Shown piece by piece: positions 14,502 to 22,485 of a stretch of 64,000 nt of DNA. The notes under the pieces are model-generated. The model had not been told where the DNA came from. It saw nothing but the letters and a program-made list of their open reading frames with translations, and searched no databases. Made by a program: the position numbers and the translations under genes. Source of the stretch: Halopseudomonas xinjiangensis (GTDB lineage: Bacteria; Pseudomonadota; Gammaproteobacteria; Pseudomonadales; Pseudomonadaceae); contig NZ_LT629736.1 in NCBI RefSeq assembly GCF_900104945.1, positions 1,178,001-1,242,000 on the forward strand, written 5' to 3'. The stretch's first letter is position 1. Every line of letters starts with the position of its first letter.

Positions 14502-15244
14502 TGGCTGGGGATTGGATCAAGTTCGAGATGGCGACCCTGGACAAGCCGGAGGTTTGCCAGATTGCCGACATGGCTGACATCGACGTGGATGCGGTGGTGG
14601 GCAAGCTGCTGCGGGTGTGGACGTGGTTCGACCAGCAGACGGCAGAAGGTAACGCTCCGAGCGTTACCAAACGGTTACTCGATCGTTTGGTTGGCGTTAC
14701 CGGTTTCTGTGAACACATGAAAGCGGTGGGCTGGATGCATGAGGCGGAGGGCGTGATCAGCCTGCCCAATTTTGCCCGCCACAACGGGAAAACCGCCAAG
14801 AATAGGGCTCAGACGGCGAAGCGCGTGTCGCAGCACAAAACAGGTAACGCAAAAGGTAACGGTGGGAGCGTTACCAAAAGCGAAGAAAACGCGTTACCTA
14901 GAGAAGAGAAGAGAAGAGATATAAACCCCTCACACACACCGCGCGATGCTGCGGTGCCTTTTGCGATGTACCTCGACTGGCAACCCGACCCGAACACCCT
15001 GGCTGCGTACTGCCGCACCGCCGGCATGACTGTCGACCAGTTCACCCAGGAGGCGATCGGCCCGTTCATCTGCCACCACGAAGCCCGCGGTACGGTGAAG
15101 TCTGGCCCGGAGCACACGAGCGCGCTGGTTGCCTGGGTGAAACGGGACGCTGCGCGGGATGCCCGGGTGGTGCCGTTCGCTGGGCGCTCATCACGAGGGC
15201 CTGACCTCGATGACCGGGCCACCGGCTGGCTGGAGGAGCGCTGA
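14501..15244 (+). CDS. replication initiator-like protein (lambda O / DnaT-like)
   Basis: 247 residues. The N-terminus (GDWIKFEMATLDKPEVCQIADMADIDVDAVVGKLLRVWTWFD) is a winged-helix replication domain. A low-complexity linker is followed by a DnaT-like ssDNA-binding region (WQPDPNTLAAYCRTAGMTVDQFTQEAIGPFICHHEARG). The gene carries the putative origin iterons (14648-14898), so it probably binds its own coding sequence, as lambda O does. The next gene is the P-like helicase loader. Confidence 0.8.
   Translation: MAGDWIKFEMATLDKPEVCQIADMADIDVDAVVGKLLRVWTWFDQQTAEGNAPSVTKRLLDRLVGVTGFCEHMKAVGWMHEAEGVISLPNFARHNGKTAKNRAQTAKRVSQHKTGNAKGNGGSVTKSEENALPREEKRRDINPSHTPRDAAVPFAMYLDWQPDPNTLAAYCRTAGMTVDQFTQEAIGPFICHHEARGTVKSGPEHTSALVAWVKRDAARDARVVPFAGRSSRGPDLDDRATGWLEER
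14648..14925. other. candidate phage replication origin (iterons inside the O-like gene)
   Basis: Seven copies of GGTAACG/CGTTACC occur in both orientations, starting at 14648, 14661, 14694, 14843, 14855, 14868 and 14891. One pair forms a perfect 9-bp-arm inverted repeat, GGTAACGCT-CCG-AGCGTTACC (14648-14668). They are followed by a purine-rich, AT-richer stretch (about 14899-14922, GAGAAGAGAAGAGAAGAGAT). Iterons plus a purine-rich strand inside the initiator gene is the lambda ori layout. Confidence 0.6.
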
Positions 15245-15930
15245 TGAAATCTGTGAACGCGTTGCTACCCGCCAACGGACAACTGCCGGTGATGCCTGCA
15301 CAGACCACTGCGCCCATCCGTGCCGTGGACCTGCCGCCCGAGGTGAAGCGGCAGACCGAGCAGCTGATCAACCGAATGTTCGAGGAAATGCGGACGATCT
15401 TCACCGCCTGGAAACAGGCGTGGCCGACACAGGCGCTGTACCTGGTGGCGAAGGCGACCTGGACGCAGACGATGCTCGAGGAGGGCATTACCGATTGGGC
15501 GCAGGTGGAGCGGGCGCTGCGGGCGTGGCGGGCGGAGGGGGTCGAGTTTGTGCCGTCGCCGGGGAAGTTCTTCGCCCGCTGCTGGCCGACGCCGGAGGAG
15601 CTGGGAGCGCCTGGCACCGAGGCTGCGTACTGGGAGGCCCAGCGCAACAGTCACCCGTCAATGGCGGGTCATGAGCGCTGGAGCCACCGGGCGGTATTCC
15701 ATGCGGCCAATGCGTGCAGCCGGCACAGCCTGCTGACCCTGCCTGCCGATGTGAGCCGGCTGAAGTTCGAGAAGGCGTATCAGGCGGTGATTCAGCGTAT
15801 CGCCCGCGGTGAGGACTTGCCGGAGCCTGCGCCGTTGCTGCCGGCCGATGTGAAGCGAAAGGGTGACCCGGGCAAGGCCCGTGAGGCCTTGGCGGCGTTG
15901 CGGGCGGCTGTGAGCGGGGTGGCGGTATGA
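15244..15930 (+). CDS. replication protein P-like helicase loader
   Basis: 228 residues. The pattern of MFEEMRTIFTAWKQAWPTQALYLVAKATWTQTMLEEGITDWAQVERALRAWRAEGVEFVPSPGKFFARCWPTPEELGAP is that of lambda P-family proteins that capture host DnaB and deliver it to the origin. It starts on the stop codon of the O-like gene (TGATG) and overlaps the next gene by 4 bp. Confidence 0.85.
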   Translation: MKSVNALLPANGQLPVMPAQTTAPIRAVDLPPEVKRQTEQLINRMFEEMRTIFTAWKQAWPTQALYLVAKATWTQTMLEEGITDWAQVERALRAWRAEGVEFVPSPGKFFARCWPTPEELGAPGTEAAYWEAQRNSHPSMAGHERWSHRAVFHAANACSRHSLLTLPADVSRLKFEKAYQAVIQRIARGEDLPEPAPLLPADVKRKGDPGKAREALAALRAAVSGVAV

Positions 15931-16247
15931 GGGAGCGTGAATTGCTGGAGCTGGCGGCTAAGGCGTATGGAATTGGACCGGTTATAGGCTTCGAAGACGG
16001 GCAACTGGTGATCGGCCCGATTCGCCAAAGGCGATATTGGGGCCCGCTCAACCAAGACGGCGATGCGGCGCGACTCGCTGCCAAGCTGAACATGGATGTC
16101 TCGTTTCGCGGGGAGGGCGACGAGCGAGTCGTACAGGTCAACGACACGATCATGTTCGTGAACAGCGACCTGGCTTGCGGAAACGAAATGAAGGCCTACC
16201 GAGAAGCGGTAGTTTCCGTCGCTGCCGAAATCGGGAGGTTGTTATGA
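15927..16247 (+). CDS. conserved phage protein
   Basis: 106 residues: ELLELAAKAYGIG...IGPIRQRRYWGPLNQDGDAARLAAKLNMDVSF. This is typical of small ABA-sandwich-like proteins encoded in phage nin regions (WxPLxxDGDALRLAxxLxL pattern). Function unknown. It is coupled to P by a 4-bp overlap. Confidence 0.65.
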   Translation: MRERELLELAAKAYGIGPVIGFEDGQLVIGPIRQRRYWGPLNQDGDAARLAAKLNMDVSFRGEGDERVVQVNDTIMFVNSDLACGNEMKAYREAVVSVAAEIGRLL

Positions 16248-16513
16248 GTCATCAGTTCAAGGCGGGGGATTTGGCGCTGACGCTGGTTGAAAACAAGGAC
16301 TGGCCGGCGGGTTGCGTCGTCAGCTTGTATCTCTTCGTCCCAGAGGGCTCGACCGTTCGCGCTCCAAACGGGGTGTTCCATATGGATCGGGCCTGCTGGG
16401 TGTGTACCCGGGAAGGGCATGACTACGCCCAAGAATATTCGCCGAATCAGCTTATGCCCCTACGCGGCGACTTCCAGCCAGAGCGCGAAAAGGCGCAGGA
16501 GGTGCCGGTATGA
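16244..16513 (+). CDS. conserved phage protein
   Basis: 89 residues from the ATG at 16244 (GGAGGTTGTT upstream); the longer frame to 16037 is a shadow of the previous gene. The start MSHQFKAGDLALTLVENKDWPAGCVVSL resembles small SH3-like beta-barrel proteins of phages. Function unknown. Confidence 0.6.
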   Translation: MSHQFKAGDLALTLVENKDWPAGCVVSLYLFVPEGSTVRAPNGVFHMDRACWVCTREGHDYAQEYSPNQLMPLRGDFQPEREKAQEVPV

Positions 16514-16701
16514 GCGAGATCGAGATCGAGCGGCGCATGCAGCTGGACCTGCGCGGAGCGGTGCAGGAGAAGATTCAGCGTGGCTACGAGATCGTCAGCC
16601 GCGACCCGATCAGGCTGCGCCGGGTGGGCTGCGGGACGCAGTACGAGCTGCGCGGCAGAGTGCTGATCCAGATGCCGGTGAGCGAGACGACTGATGCATG
16701 A
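16510..16701 (+). CDS. small phage protein
   Basis: 63 residues, charged (EIEIERRMQLDLRGAVQEKIQRGYEIVSRDPIRLRRVG). It overlaps both neighbours by 4 bp. Function unknown. Confidence 0.55.
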   Translation: MSEIEIERRMQLDLRGAVQEKIQRGYEIVSRDPIRLRRVGCGTQYELRGRVLIQMPVSETTDA

Positions 16702-16970
16702 CCGAGGAGGAGCGTTGTGCGGTACGCGCTGGCTGCAATCTGGCGACCCTGAGTGCCGCTGCGAAGGCAGCGCTGACGCAGGAGAGGGCAGCCAGTGCGG
16801 AGCGGCAGAGGTTGATTTACCAGCAGGCGGAGCGCTTGCACCGGATGAAGCGCAACAGCCTGAAGATTGAGCCAGAACTGGCCAAGTTGGGCGATCTGGA
16901 ACCGGCCGTGCGCCGGCACCTGAAGAAGCTGATAGGAGCGGGACCGAATGGAGCAAGCCAGGGCAGTTGA
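16698..16970 (+). CDS. small helical phage protein
   Basis: 90 residues, almost entirely helical: EERCAVRAGCNLATLSAAAKAALTQERAASAERQRLIYQQAERLHRMKRNSL. Function unknown. It overlaps the next, membrane-peptide gene by 23 bp. Confidence 0.55.
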   Translation: MTEEERCAVRAGCNLATLSAAAKAALTQERAASAERQRLIYQQAERLHRMKRNSLKIEPELAKLGDLEPAVRRHLKKLIGAGPNGASQGS

Positions 16971-17121
16971 GGGAGAGGCTGTTGAGCGCAAGACGGAGTA
17001 CGCAGGGGTGACGATTCTGCGGTGGTTTGGGCTTTCGCTGGTTGGTTGGGTGGTGTTGGCGGGGCTGGCAGTGGTGGTTTGGGGCCTGTTGGTGCGGTTG
17101 ATGTTCTGGTGGTGCAGCTGA
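16948..17121 (+). CDS. 57-residue single-pass membrane protein
   Basis: The ATG at 16948 opens a frame with a charged N-terminus (EQARAVEGEAVERKTEYAG) and one long hydrophobic helix (LVGWVVLAGLAVVVWGLLV). Its TGA overlaps the ATG of the recombinase gene (TGATG), which supports translation. Function unknown. Confidence 0.55.
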   Translation: MEQARAVEGEAVERKTEYAGVTILRWFGLSLVGWVVLAGLAVVVWGLLVRLMFWWCS

Positions 17122-18419
17122 TGGCGTGTGTAGCGGTGGCGTTGAGCGATGCCGAGATCAAGCGGCAGGCGGAGGGGAGTGCGGCGGAGTTGCGCGACCC
17201 TCGGCATACGGGGCTGCGCTTGCGGTTCAGGCAGGATCGGGCCGGGGGCAGCTGGTTTCTGATCAAGGCGAAGAAGTGGCACAAGCTGGGCACCTGGCCG
17301 GAGTTGCCGGTGAAGACGGTGGTGGGGATGTTGCCGGAGGTGCGGGCGCGGTTGGCGGCGGATCCGGGGGCGTCTTTCGGCTCGTCGCAATGGCGGACGG
17401 TAGGCGAACTGCTTGAGTGGTACCGGGAGCGGTCCCAGCGTGACCGTGGGCTGTCGGCCAAGCGTCGAGCGGGCATCAAGTCGATGGTGGACTGCCACAT
17501 GCTGCCGCGTCTGAAGGACGTTCTGTTGGCCGATCTCGACCGACCTCTGCTGGACCGCAAACTGATGTGGCCGCTGCAGGAGGAGCTTTCGCTGTCTTAC
17601 ACGCGCCAGGTGTTGCGAGCGCTGAGCAGCGCCTTCAAGCAGGCATTGCGGCTGCAGCTCATACCCAGCAATCCGCTGGACGGGGTTCGCTTCGTGGACT
17701 TCGTGCAGACGAAGGTGAAGCCCAAGGCGGCGCGGTTGCATGCGATGGATGTGCCGCGTCTGCTGCTGACGCTTCAGGACCTCTGGGATCGGGACCGGCA
17801 GGGCGCTCTACTGGCGCTGATGATGCTCTGCCACGGCACCCGGATTGGCGAGACCCGTCAGGCACGCTGGCGGCACATCAGCCTCAGCGACCGTGTGTGG
17901 ATCATCCCTGCCGAAGTGACCAAGACCCGTACGGAGCATCAGTTGCCACTGACGGCGCAAGTCTGTGCGCTGCTGGAGCGGTACAGGGATGGCCTTGGTG
18001 CGAGACACAGAGATAGCGCATTTGTGTTTCCAGCGACTCCCGGCAAGTGCCTCAGTGAGAAGGGTGCCAGCGAGAAGTTCTGCCAGATGACGGGGGGCAA
18101 CTGGTCGAGCCACGATCTGCGCAAGCTGGCCCGGACCGGATGGGCAGAGCTGGGCGTGGATTACCTGATCGGCGAGATGCTGCTGAACCACCAGATGAGC
18201 GCGATGGCGCGGACGTACATCCAGACCAGTGCGGATACCTTGAAGCGGGAGGCGCTGGAGAGGTGGCACGAGTGGTTAGATGCGCGGGGCTTCACCGCCG
18301 TTCATGGGTTGATCGACGGAGACAATGCGGATTGCGCTTTTCCTGCCGAGGCCGCATTGCAGAAGGCCGCGCAACGCAATGCCGCGTCCGCAATAGTGGA
18401 GGTACAGACGCATGGTTAA
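17121..18419 (+). CDS. second tyrosine recombinase (internal, nin-region position)
   Basis: 432 residues from the ATG at 17121, which overlaps the preceding stop; an upstream in-frame start at 17022 would cover the membrane peptide. The N-terminus resembles an arm-binding domain (GLRLRFRQDRAGGSWFLIKAKKW). Catalytic residues are complete: Arg241 (CHGTRIGETR), Lys268 (VTKTR), SHDLRKL (His331, Arg334), His357 (LNHQ) and Tyr366 (RTYIQT). It is distinct from the attL-side integrase, lies in the rightward replication/nin operon 27 kb from attR, and has no attachment site I can see beside it. Possible roles are multimer resolution, an alternative integration system, or a fixed acquisition. Confidence 0.9.
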   Translation: MACVAVALSDAEIKRQAEGSAAELRDPRHTGLRLRFRQDRAGGSWFLIKAKKWHKLGTWPELPVKTVVGMLPEVRARLAADPGASFGSSQWRTVGELLEWYRERSQRDRGLSAKRRAGIKSMVDCHMLPRLKDVLLADLDRPLLDRKLMWPLQEELSLSYTRQVLRALSSAFKQALRLQLIPSNPLDGVRFVDFVQTKVKPKAARLHAMDVPRLLLTLQDLWDRDRQGALLALMMLCHGTRIGETRQARWRHISLSDRVWIIPAEVTKTRTEHQLPLTAQVCALLERYRDGLGARHRDSAFVFPATPGKCLSEKGASEKFCQMTGGNWSSHDLRKLARTGWAELGVDYLIGEMLLNHQMSAMARTYIQTSADTLKREALERWHEWLDARGFTAVHGLIDGDNADCAFPAEAALQKAAQRNAASAIVEVQTHG

Positions 18420-18798
18420 GCGCTGGGCGTCGGTACCGAAAAGCGCTTCGAAGGCCTCAGCCGGCAAGGTCGCCATACAGGCGCTGGGGCGACTCAAGCA
18501 AGGCCAGATGAACAAAACCGAGCAGGCTTATGCGGCGCACCTGGAGTTGCTAAAGGCCTGCGGCGAGGTGCTCTGGTACAGCTTCGAGGGTATGAAGTTT
18601 CGCCTGGCTGATTCAACCTTTTACACGCCTGACTTCCCGGGGATGCTGGCTGACGGTCACATCGAGATTCACGAGGTGAAGGGCGTCTGGACGGATGATG
18701 CCCGGGTGAAAATCAAGGTAGCGGCAGAGCTGTTCCCGTTCCCGTTTGTTGCAGTGAAGAAGGCGAAGACGGGGTGGGCCTATGAGCGCTTCGAATAA
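18412..18798 (+). CDS. DUF1064 protein (predicted nuclease fold)
   Basis: 128 residues. MNKTEQAYAAHLELLKACGEVLWYSFEGMKFRLADSTFYTPDF, then HIEIHEVKGVWTDDARVKIKVAAELFPF, carries a PD-(D/E)xK-like order: TPDF, then the HEVKG acidic-Lys motif. DUF1064 is common in phage replication/recombination regions and is thought to be a Holliday-junction-resolvase-like or related nuclease. It overlaps the recombinase gene by 8 bp. Confidence 0.8.
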   Translation: MVKRWASVPKSASKASAGKVAIQALGRLKQGQMNKTEQAYAAHLELLKACGEVLWYSFEGMKFRLADSTFYTPDFPGMLADGHIEIHEVKGVWTDDARVKIKVAAELFPFPFVAVKKAKTGWAYERFE

Positions 18799-18994
18799 GC
18801 GGATCCAGTGGGAGCGCGTCGAGCCGGGCCTCGATGTCTGGGAAGCGGCCGGCGGTTACCGTCGCGAGCGGTATCGTCTGCGGGAGCGTGAAATATTCAT
18901 CGTGACATGCCAGCGTGACGGCGGGTATTTCTTCAGCCATGACCCTGACGATCTGGACAAGTGCGTGCGCATCCACATGGAGGAGCACCAGTGA
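18782..18994 (+). CDS. small phage protein
   Basis: 70 residues (IQWERVEPGLDVWEAAGGYRRERYRLREREIFIVTCQRDGGYFFSHD). A short beta-rich pattern. Function unknown. It overlaps both neighbours. Confidence 0.5.
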   Translation: MSASNKRIQWERVEPGLDVWEAAGGYRRERYRLREREIFIVTCQRDGGYFFSHDPDDLDKCVRIHMEEHQ

Positions 18995-19290
18995 AGCGAT
19001 CAGGGCCGGACTTGATGCAGCAGGTGACGATGCCGGAGCGCTGCGAGACCTGCAAAGGGCGCGGGGTGGTGCTCGGTGTTTTTCATGAACTGGACTGCCA
19101 GCCGTGCGAGGGGATCGGCTGGCTGCCGTCGGCAGGCCGCGATCTAGCCGTTGAGCTGGGCCGTATGTTGACGAAGCTGTATGCACACAATCGGCTGCTT
19201 CAAGCGCAGATGCCGCAACCAGCGGGTGCCGAAAGGGATTACCAAGCCAGCCCACGCGATGGCGCGCGCGGGCACTACACAGGGGACTGA
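18991..19290 (+). CDS. small DnaJ-type zinc-finger protein
   Basis: 99 residues from a GTG that overlaps the previous stop (GTGA). Two CxxCxGxG-like elements, CETCKGRGVV and CQPCEGIGWL, form one DnaJ-style zinc knuckle pair. A helical tail follows. Such proteins recur upstream of phage Q genes. Function unknown. Confidence 0.65.
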   Translation: MKRSGPDLMQQVTMPERCETCKGRGVVLGVFHELDCQPCEGIGWLPSAGRDLAVELGRMLTKLYAHNRLLQAQMPQPAGAERDYQASPRDGARGHYTGD

Positions 19291-19293
19291 GCC

Positions 19294-19656
19294 ATGACCA
19301 AATGCGACGCGGAAAACTTGCTGCAGAACTGGGGCCGCTGGGTGTGGTATCAGGCTGGGGTTCCTACATATACGAGCCCCCTTTACGCGCTTATGCGTGA
19401 CAACGTTGCTCAGACTTCAGCGCCAACCCCGGCTATTACCGACGACGAGGCGATGCTCGTAGACTCGATCGTGGCCAGAATGTGGCGTCGCGACGCGCAG
19501 ATGGGAGACTGCGTTAGAGTTTACTACTGCACTGGGAGGTCGATGCACTCCGTCGGAATACTGCTTGGTCTGCCGAGGCTCAAAGTCCGAGAATTACTAG
19601 TTGCCGGAAGGGCTTACGTCGAGGCATGCCTCGACATGGCAGTCGTTGCCGCGTGA
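19294..19656 (+). CDS. antiterminator Q-like protein
   Basis: 120 residues: LLQNWGRWVWYQAGVPTYTSPLYALMRDN, then TDDEAMLVDSIVARMWRRDAQMGDCVRVYYCTGRSMHSVGILLGLPRLKVRELLVAGRAYVEACLD. The C-terminal half is a sigma-region-4-like HTH found in the short Q-type antiterminators of Pseudomonas and enterobacterial phages. As the last gene of the rightward early operon, it should switch on the late genes that begin with lysis and packaging. Confidence 0.75.
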   Translation: MTKCDAENLLQNWGRWVWYQAGVPTYTSPLYALMRDNVAQTSAPTPAITDDEAMLVDSIVARMWRRDAQMGDCVRVYYCTGRSMHSVGILLGLPRLKVRELLVAGRAYVEACLDMAVVAA

Positions 19657-19662
19657 ACTGAG

Positions 19663-19690
19663 TTGACTAGATCGAATACATCAATTAAGA
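19663..19690 (+). promoter_or_regulatory. possible promoter of the lipoprotein gene
   Basis: TTGACT, a 16-bp spacer, TTAAGA, 34 bp upstream of the lipoprotein ATG in a visibly AT-rich gap. The -10 match is weak. Confidence 0.3.
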
Positions 19691-19723
19691 AATCGGTTCG
19701 CGAACTCATCCAAGGAAAGGAAT

Positions 19724-20491
19724 ATGAAGCAAGGTCTAATCGCTTGTCTCTCTGCTGGATTCATCGCGGGGTGTGCTAGTCAACCACAGCTTACGAGAGA
19801 CGAAGCGGCAATCGCTGCTGTGGACGCTAAGATCCTCGCTGCCCAGCAGCGGGATATCGAACCAGCCGACACGGGACGGACGCCTGCTGTTGGCTCGTTG
19901 CCAGACGTCGCAGTTCCACAGTCGACGGGTGGGGGCGGTGCCGATAGCAAGACCGTAGAAGACCTGCTTGCCGAACTCCAAACAGGCAATGTGGCGCTTG
20001 CTGCGGTTTTCCCTAATGCGGTATCCGCGGAAACCGACTACGCCTCCAGTTTGACTCCGCTCGACACTACCTTGAAAGTCAATCAATATCTGGAGCCCTG
20101 CGACACGTTCTTCGGAACCAGCAAGGTAGAAGCCGAAAACGGCGTATCGACCAGCTTGGTTATTACCGGAGTCGGGCTGGTCGCGGGGACTATGATTACC
20201 CCAGCACTATTAGCGGCGGCCCCCGCCGGAAACGCTGCATGGATCGCCCTTTCCAGCGGGCTGGCCGGAGCTTCCGCGGTAACCGTCAATGCGCTCGATG
20301 CTGCTGGTAAAAGTGGTAAGCACGGTTATGACTCGATGAACAAGGTGCGGCAGGAAATTAAGGGGCATGTGGCAGTCGCCATGAATGAAGCGAAGAAACC
20401 TTCCGAACGGCTACAGGCCGCGGCTGAGGCGGCGGTAGCGTGTAAATACCCGCTTTATCACGTGCCAGAGTTTAAAGTTGAAGACGGTTGA
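19724..20491 (+). CDS. prophage-encoded lipoprotein (moron)
   Basis: 255 residues with a type II signal peptide: LIACLSAGFIAGC, lipidation at Cys17. The mature protein has a disordered start (Gly/Asp-rich, about 55-75) and a long hydrophobic/Ala-rich region (TSLVITGVGLVAGTMITPALLAAA and ALSSGLAGASAVTVNALDAAG, about 143-195). It ends with a helical basic part and two late cysteines (YLEPCD, VACKYP). The ribosome-binding site is AAGGAAAGG. It sits between Q and the holin, closed by tandem terminators, the classic slot for lysogenic-conversion genes. Surface or superinfection-exclusion roles are plausible but unproven. Confidence 0.7.
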   Translation: MKQGLIACLSAGFIAGCASQPQLTRDEAAIAAVDAKILAAQQRDIEPADTGRTPAVGSLPDVAVPQSTGGGGADSKTVEDLLAELQTGNVALAAVFPNAVSAETDYASSLTPLDTTLKVNQYLEPCDTFFGTSKVEAENGVSTSLVITGVGLVAGTMITPALLAAAPAGNAAWIALSSGLAGASAVTVNALDAAGKSGKHGYDSMNKVRQEIKGHVAVAMNEAKKPSERLQAAAEAAVACKYPLYHVPEFKVEDG

Positions 20492-20551
20492 TTTGTTAAC
20501 AGCATTAACGTAGTTTTGCTTCATCTTGCGGTTTTACCGCTCAGGAACTCG

Positions 20552-20578
20552 AAACCCGGCCACCGCGCCGGGTTTTTT
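20552..20578 (+). terminator. rho-independent terminator after the lipoprotein gene
   Basis: AAACCCGGC pairs with GCCGGGTTT across 6 nt, followed by a T-run. Confidence 0.85.
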
Positions 20579-20590
20579 GTTGCCCAAACG

Positions 20591-20611
20591 TGCCCGCCTC
20601 GTGCGGGCATT
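20591..20611 (+). terminator. second tandem terminator hairpin
   Basis: TGCCCGC-CTCGT-GCGGGCA followed by TTTCTGTTT, 13 bp after the first terminator. The pair insulates the lipoprotein gene from late transcription or serves as the Q-sensitive stop. Confidence 0.65.
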
Positions 20612-20744
20612 TCTGTTTCTGGCTCCTGCACCTCTTCTCAGCTCCGAGCGGATAGATGCGTGACGGGAGCCAGGATCTACTTCCACGCGCTACGGACGGC
20701 CTGACAGCCACGCCTGGGAACACCCACCTATGAGGACGAGAGAG

Positions 20745-21119
20745 ATGAGCGAGCCGGCTACTACAACTGCTGGCGGGCTGGCCCTGTACAAGATTGCGGC
20801 TTTCTGCGGCGTATTCGCGGTGCTGGCAGCGATCGTAGTCATGGCCATGACCATGCCGCGCAACCCTCGTGAGTACGGGGTTGCTCTCGTCTGTACCGTG
20901 GTGTCGGGACTCGCTGGCGGCGCGTTCGTCGTGCGCTGGTACGAGATGGCACATTGGGCTAATGACTACCTGGGCCTTGTCGCCATCGGAGGCGTGATCT
21001 TCGTGTGCAGCCTGCCGGGCTGGGTTTTGGTGCGCGCCTACTTCGCCTACGTCGAGGCGCGCAAGGAGCTGACCCTGCTCGAGCTGATCGTCGAGATCAA
21101 AGGGGCCATCTGGAAGTGA
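20745..21119 (+). CDS. putative holin (multi-pass membrane protein)
   Basis: 124 residues from the ATG at 20745 (GAGAGAG upstream). Three hydrophobic segments are visible: LYKIAAFCGVFAVLAAIVVMAMTM, YGVALVCTVVSGLAGGAFVV and YLGLVAIGGVIFVCSLPGWVLV. A charged cytoplasmic tail follows (VEARKELTLLELIVEIKGAIWK). Small size, three helices and position ahead of the terminase fit a class I holin. The endolysin lies 20 kb away at the other end of the late operon. Confidence 0.65.
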   Translation: MSEPATTTAGGLALYKIAAFCGVFAVLAAIVVMAMTMPRNPREYGVALVCTVVSGLAGGAFVVRWYEMAHWANDYLGLVAIGGVIFVCSLPGWVLVRAYFAYVEARKELTLLELIVEIKGAIWK

Positions 21120-21829
21120 TCAACATCGTTCCTGTCGGGTTCGCTGCAGCCCGCAAGGAGCTGGCCCGGCAGGAGAAGCAGATACCGTTCGCAACGGCCT
21201 TGGCGCTGACGCGGACGGCTCAGATCGCCGAGCGTGCGATCAAGCAGGAGATGGAGTCGGTGTTCGACCGGCCCACACGTTGGACGCTGAATAGCCTTCG
21301 CCTGATCCCCGCCAAGAAGACCAAGCTTCAGGCTCGCGTCGACCTGAAGGACGAGGCAGCCAAGGGCGTTCCTGCTGCACGCTGGCTGAACCCGGAGATC
21401 AAGGGCGGGCCGCGTCAGGACAAGCGCAGCGAGAAGCTACTCAGGGCGCGCGGGATCCTGCCCAATGACAAGTACATTGCCCCGGCTAAAAGCATGCGGC
21501 TCGATAAGTCGGGCAACGTGAGGCTCGGACAGATGCAGAAGATTCTGTCAGGGCTGGGTGCGCAGTTCGATCGGTACCAGAACAGCACCGACAGCGCCCG
21601 CAGCGCGGCCAACAAGCGCAAGTTCTTCGTCATGTATCAGGGCGATAAACCGCTCGGCATCGCTGAACGCACGAGCAGACGCAACATCAAGCTGCTGCTG
21701 GCCTTCGTAAGCCGGCCCACCTACAGCAAGCGGCTGGACTTCTACGGCATTGGCGATCGAGTGGCAGTGAAGAACCTGCCGATCGAGATGCGCAAGGCCT
21801 TCGAGCAGGCGATCCGCACTGCTCGCTAA
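21116..21829 (+). CDS. phage morphogenesis protein, function unassigned (minor-tail/neck-like)
   Basis: 237 residues from a GTG that overlaps the holin stop (GTGA). FAAARKELARQEKQIPFATALALTRTAQIAERAIKQEM followed by a basic central region resembles lambda gpZ/neck-type proteins in composition and order. The location before the terminase is unusual for those. Calling it structural is inference. Confidence 0.5.
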   Translation: MINIVPVGFAAARKELARQEKQIPFATALALTRTAQIAERAIKQEMESVFDRPTRWTLNSLRLIPAKKTKLQARVDLKDEAAKGVPAARWLNPEIKGGPRQDKRSEKLLRARGILPNDKYIAPAKSMRLDKSGNVRLGQMQKILSGLGAQFDRYQNSTDSARSAANKRKFFVMYQGDKPLGIAERTSRRNIKLLLAFVSRPTYSKRLDFYGIGDRVAVKNLPIEMRKAFEQAIRTAR

Positions 21830-21945
21830 CTACACCAACCAACGCGTCGCGGGTCCTCCTGAGGGGGTACCCCGGCTGCGGGTAATTCGAGGCCCGATGT
21901 TTCGCTTCGTATGAGGTTTTTCTGGGGCGAGGTTGTTGTTTCGAA

Positions 21946-22485
21946 ATGACCAAATCCGAACCCAAGAAGCAGCGCGGCTGGCTGAACAAATCCGAGATGG
22001 CGGCGAGCCTGGGCATTTCCGTCCAGGCCTTCGACAAATGGGGCGTCGAGCCGGTCGAGCGAATCGGCCGCGAAGCGTTCTACAACTGCCGATCCGTGGT
22101 CGCCAATCGCCTCGGCCGCGCCGAGGAGAAGCACCAACCGCCAGGCGACGAGGACCTCGACCCGCTGGCCGAGCACAAGCTGACGCAGGAAAAGCTGCGA
22201 CTGACCGCGGCTCAGGCTGACGGACAAGAGCTGAAGAACGAGATCACCCGGCGCAAGTCGGTGCCGACCGAGTTCGCCACGTTCGTGCTTTCGCGCCTGG
22301 CTGCGGAGATCGGCTCGCTGCTGGACACCTTGCCGCTGACGCTCAAGCGCCGGCATCCCGACCTTGAGACGCGGCACATCGATTCGGTTCAGCGCGAGCT
22401 GGCGAAGGCACGCAACCGGGCCGCGACATTGGATGATCGCCTGCCCGGATTGCTGAATGAGTATCTCGACACCGCAGATTCATGA
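21946..22485 (+). CDS. terminase small subunit (Nu1/DUF1441-like)
   Basis: 179 residues. The N-terminal winged HTH (RGWLNKSEMAASLGISVQAFDKWGVEPVERIGREAFYNC) would bind the cos/pac site. A helical dimerisation part follows (LTQEKLRLTAAQADGQELKNEITRRKSVP). The C-terminus contacts the large subunit in this family. It overlaps the terL gene by 29 bp. Confidence 0.85.
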   Translation: MTKSEPKKQRGWLNKSEMAASLGISVQAFDKWGVEPVERIGREAFYNCRSVVANRLGRAEEKHQPPGDEDLDPLAEHKLTQEKLRLTAAQADGQELKNEITRRKSVPTEFATFVLSRLAAEIGSLLDTLPLTLKRRHPDLETRHIDSVQRELAKARNRAATLDDRLPGLLNEYLDTADS

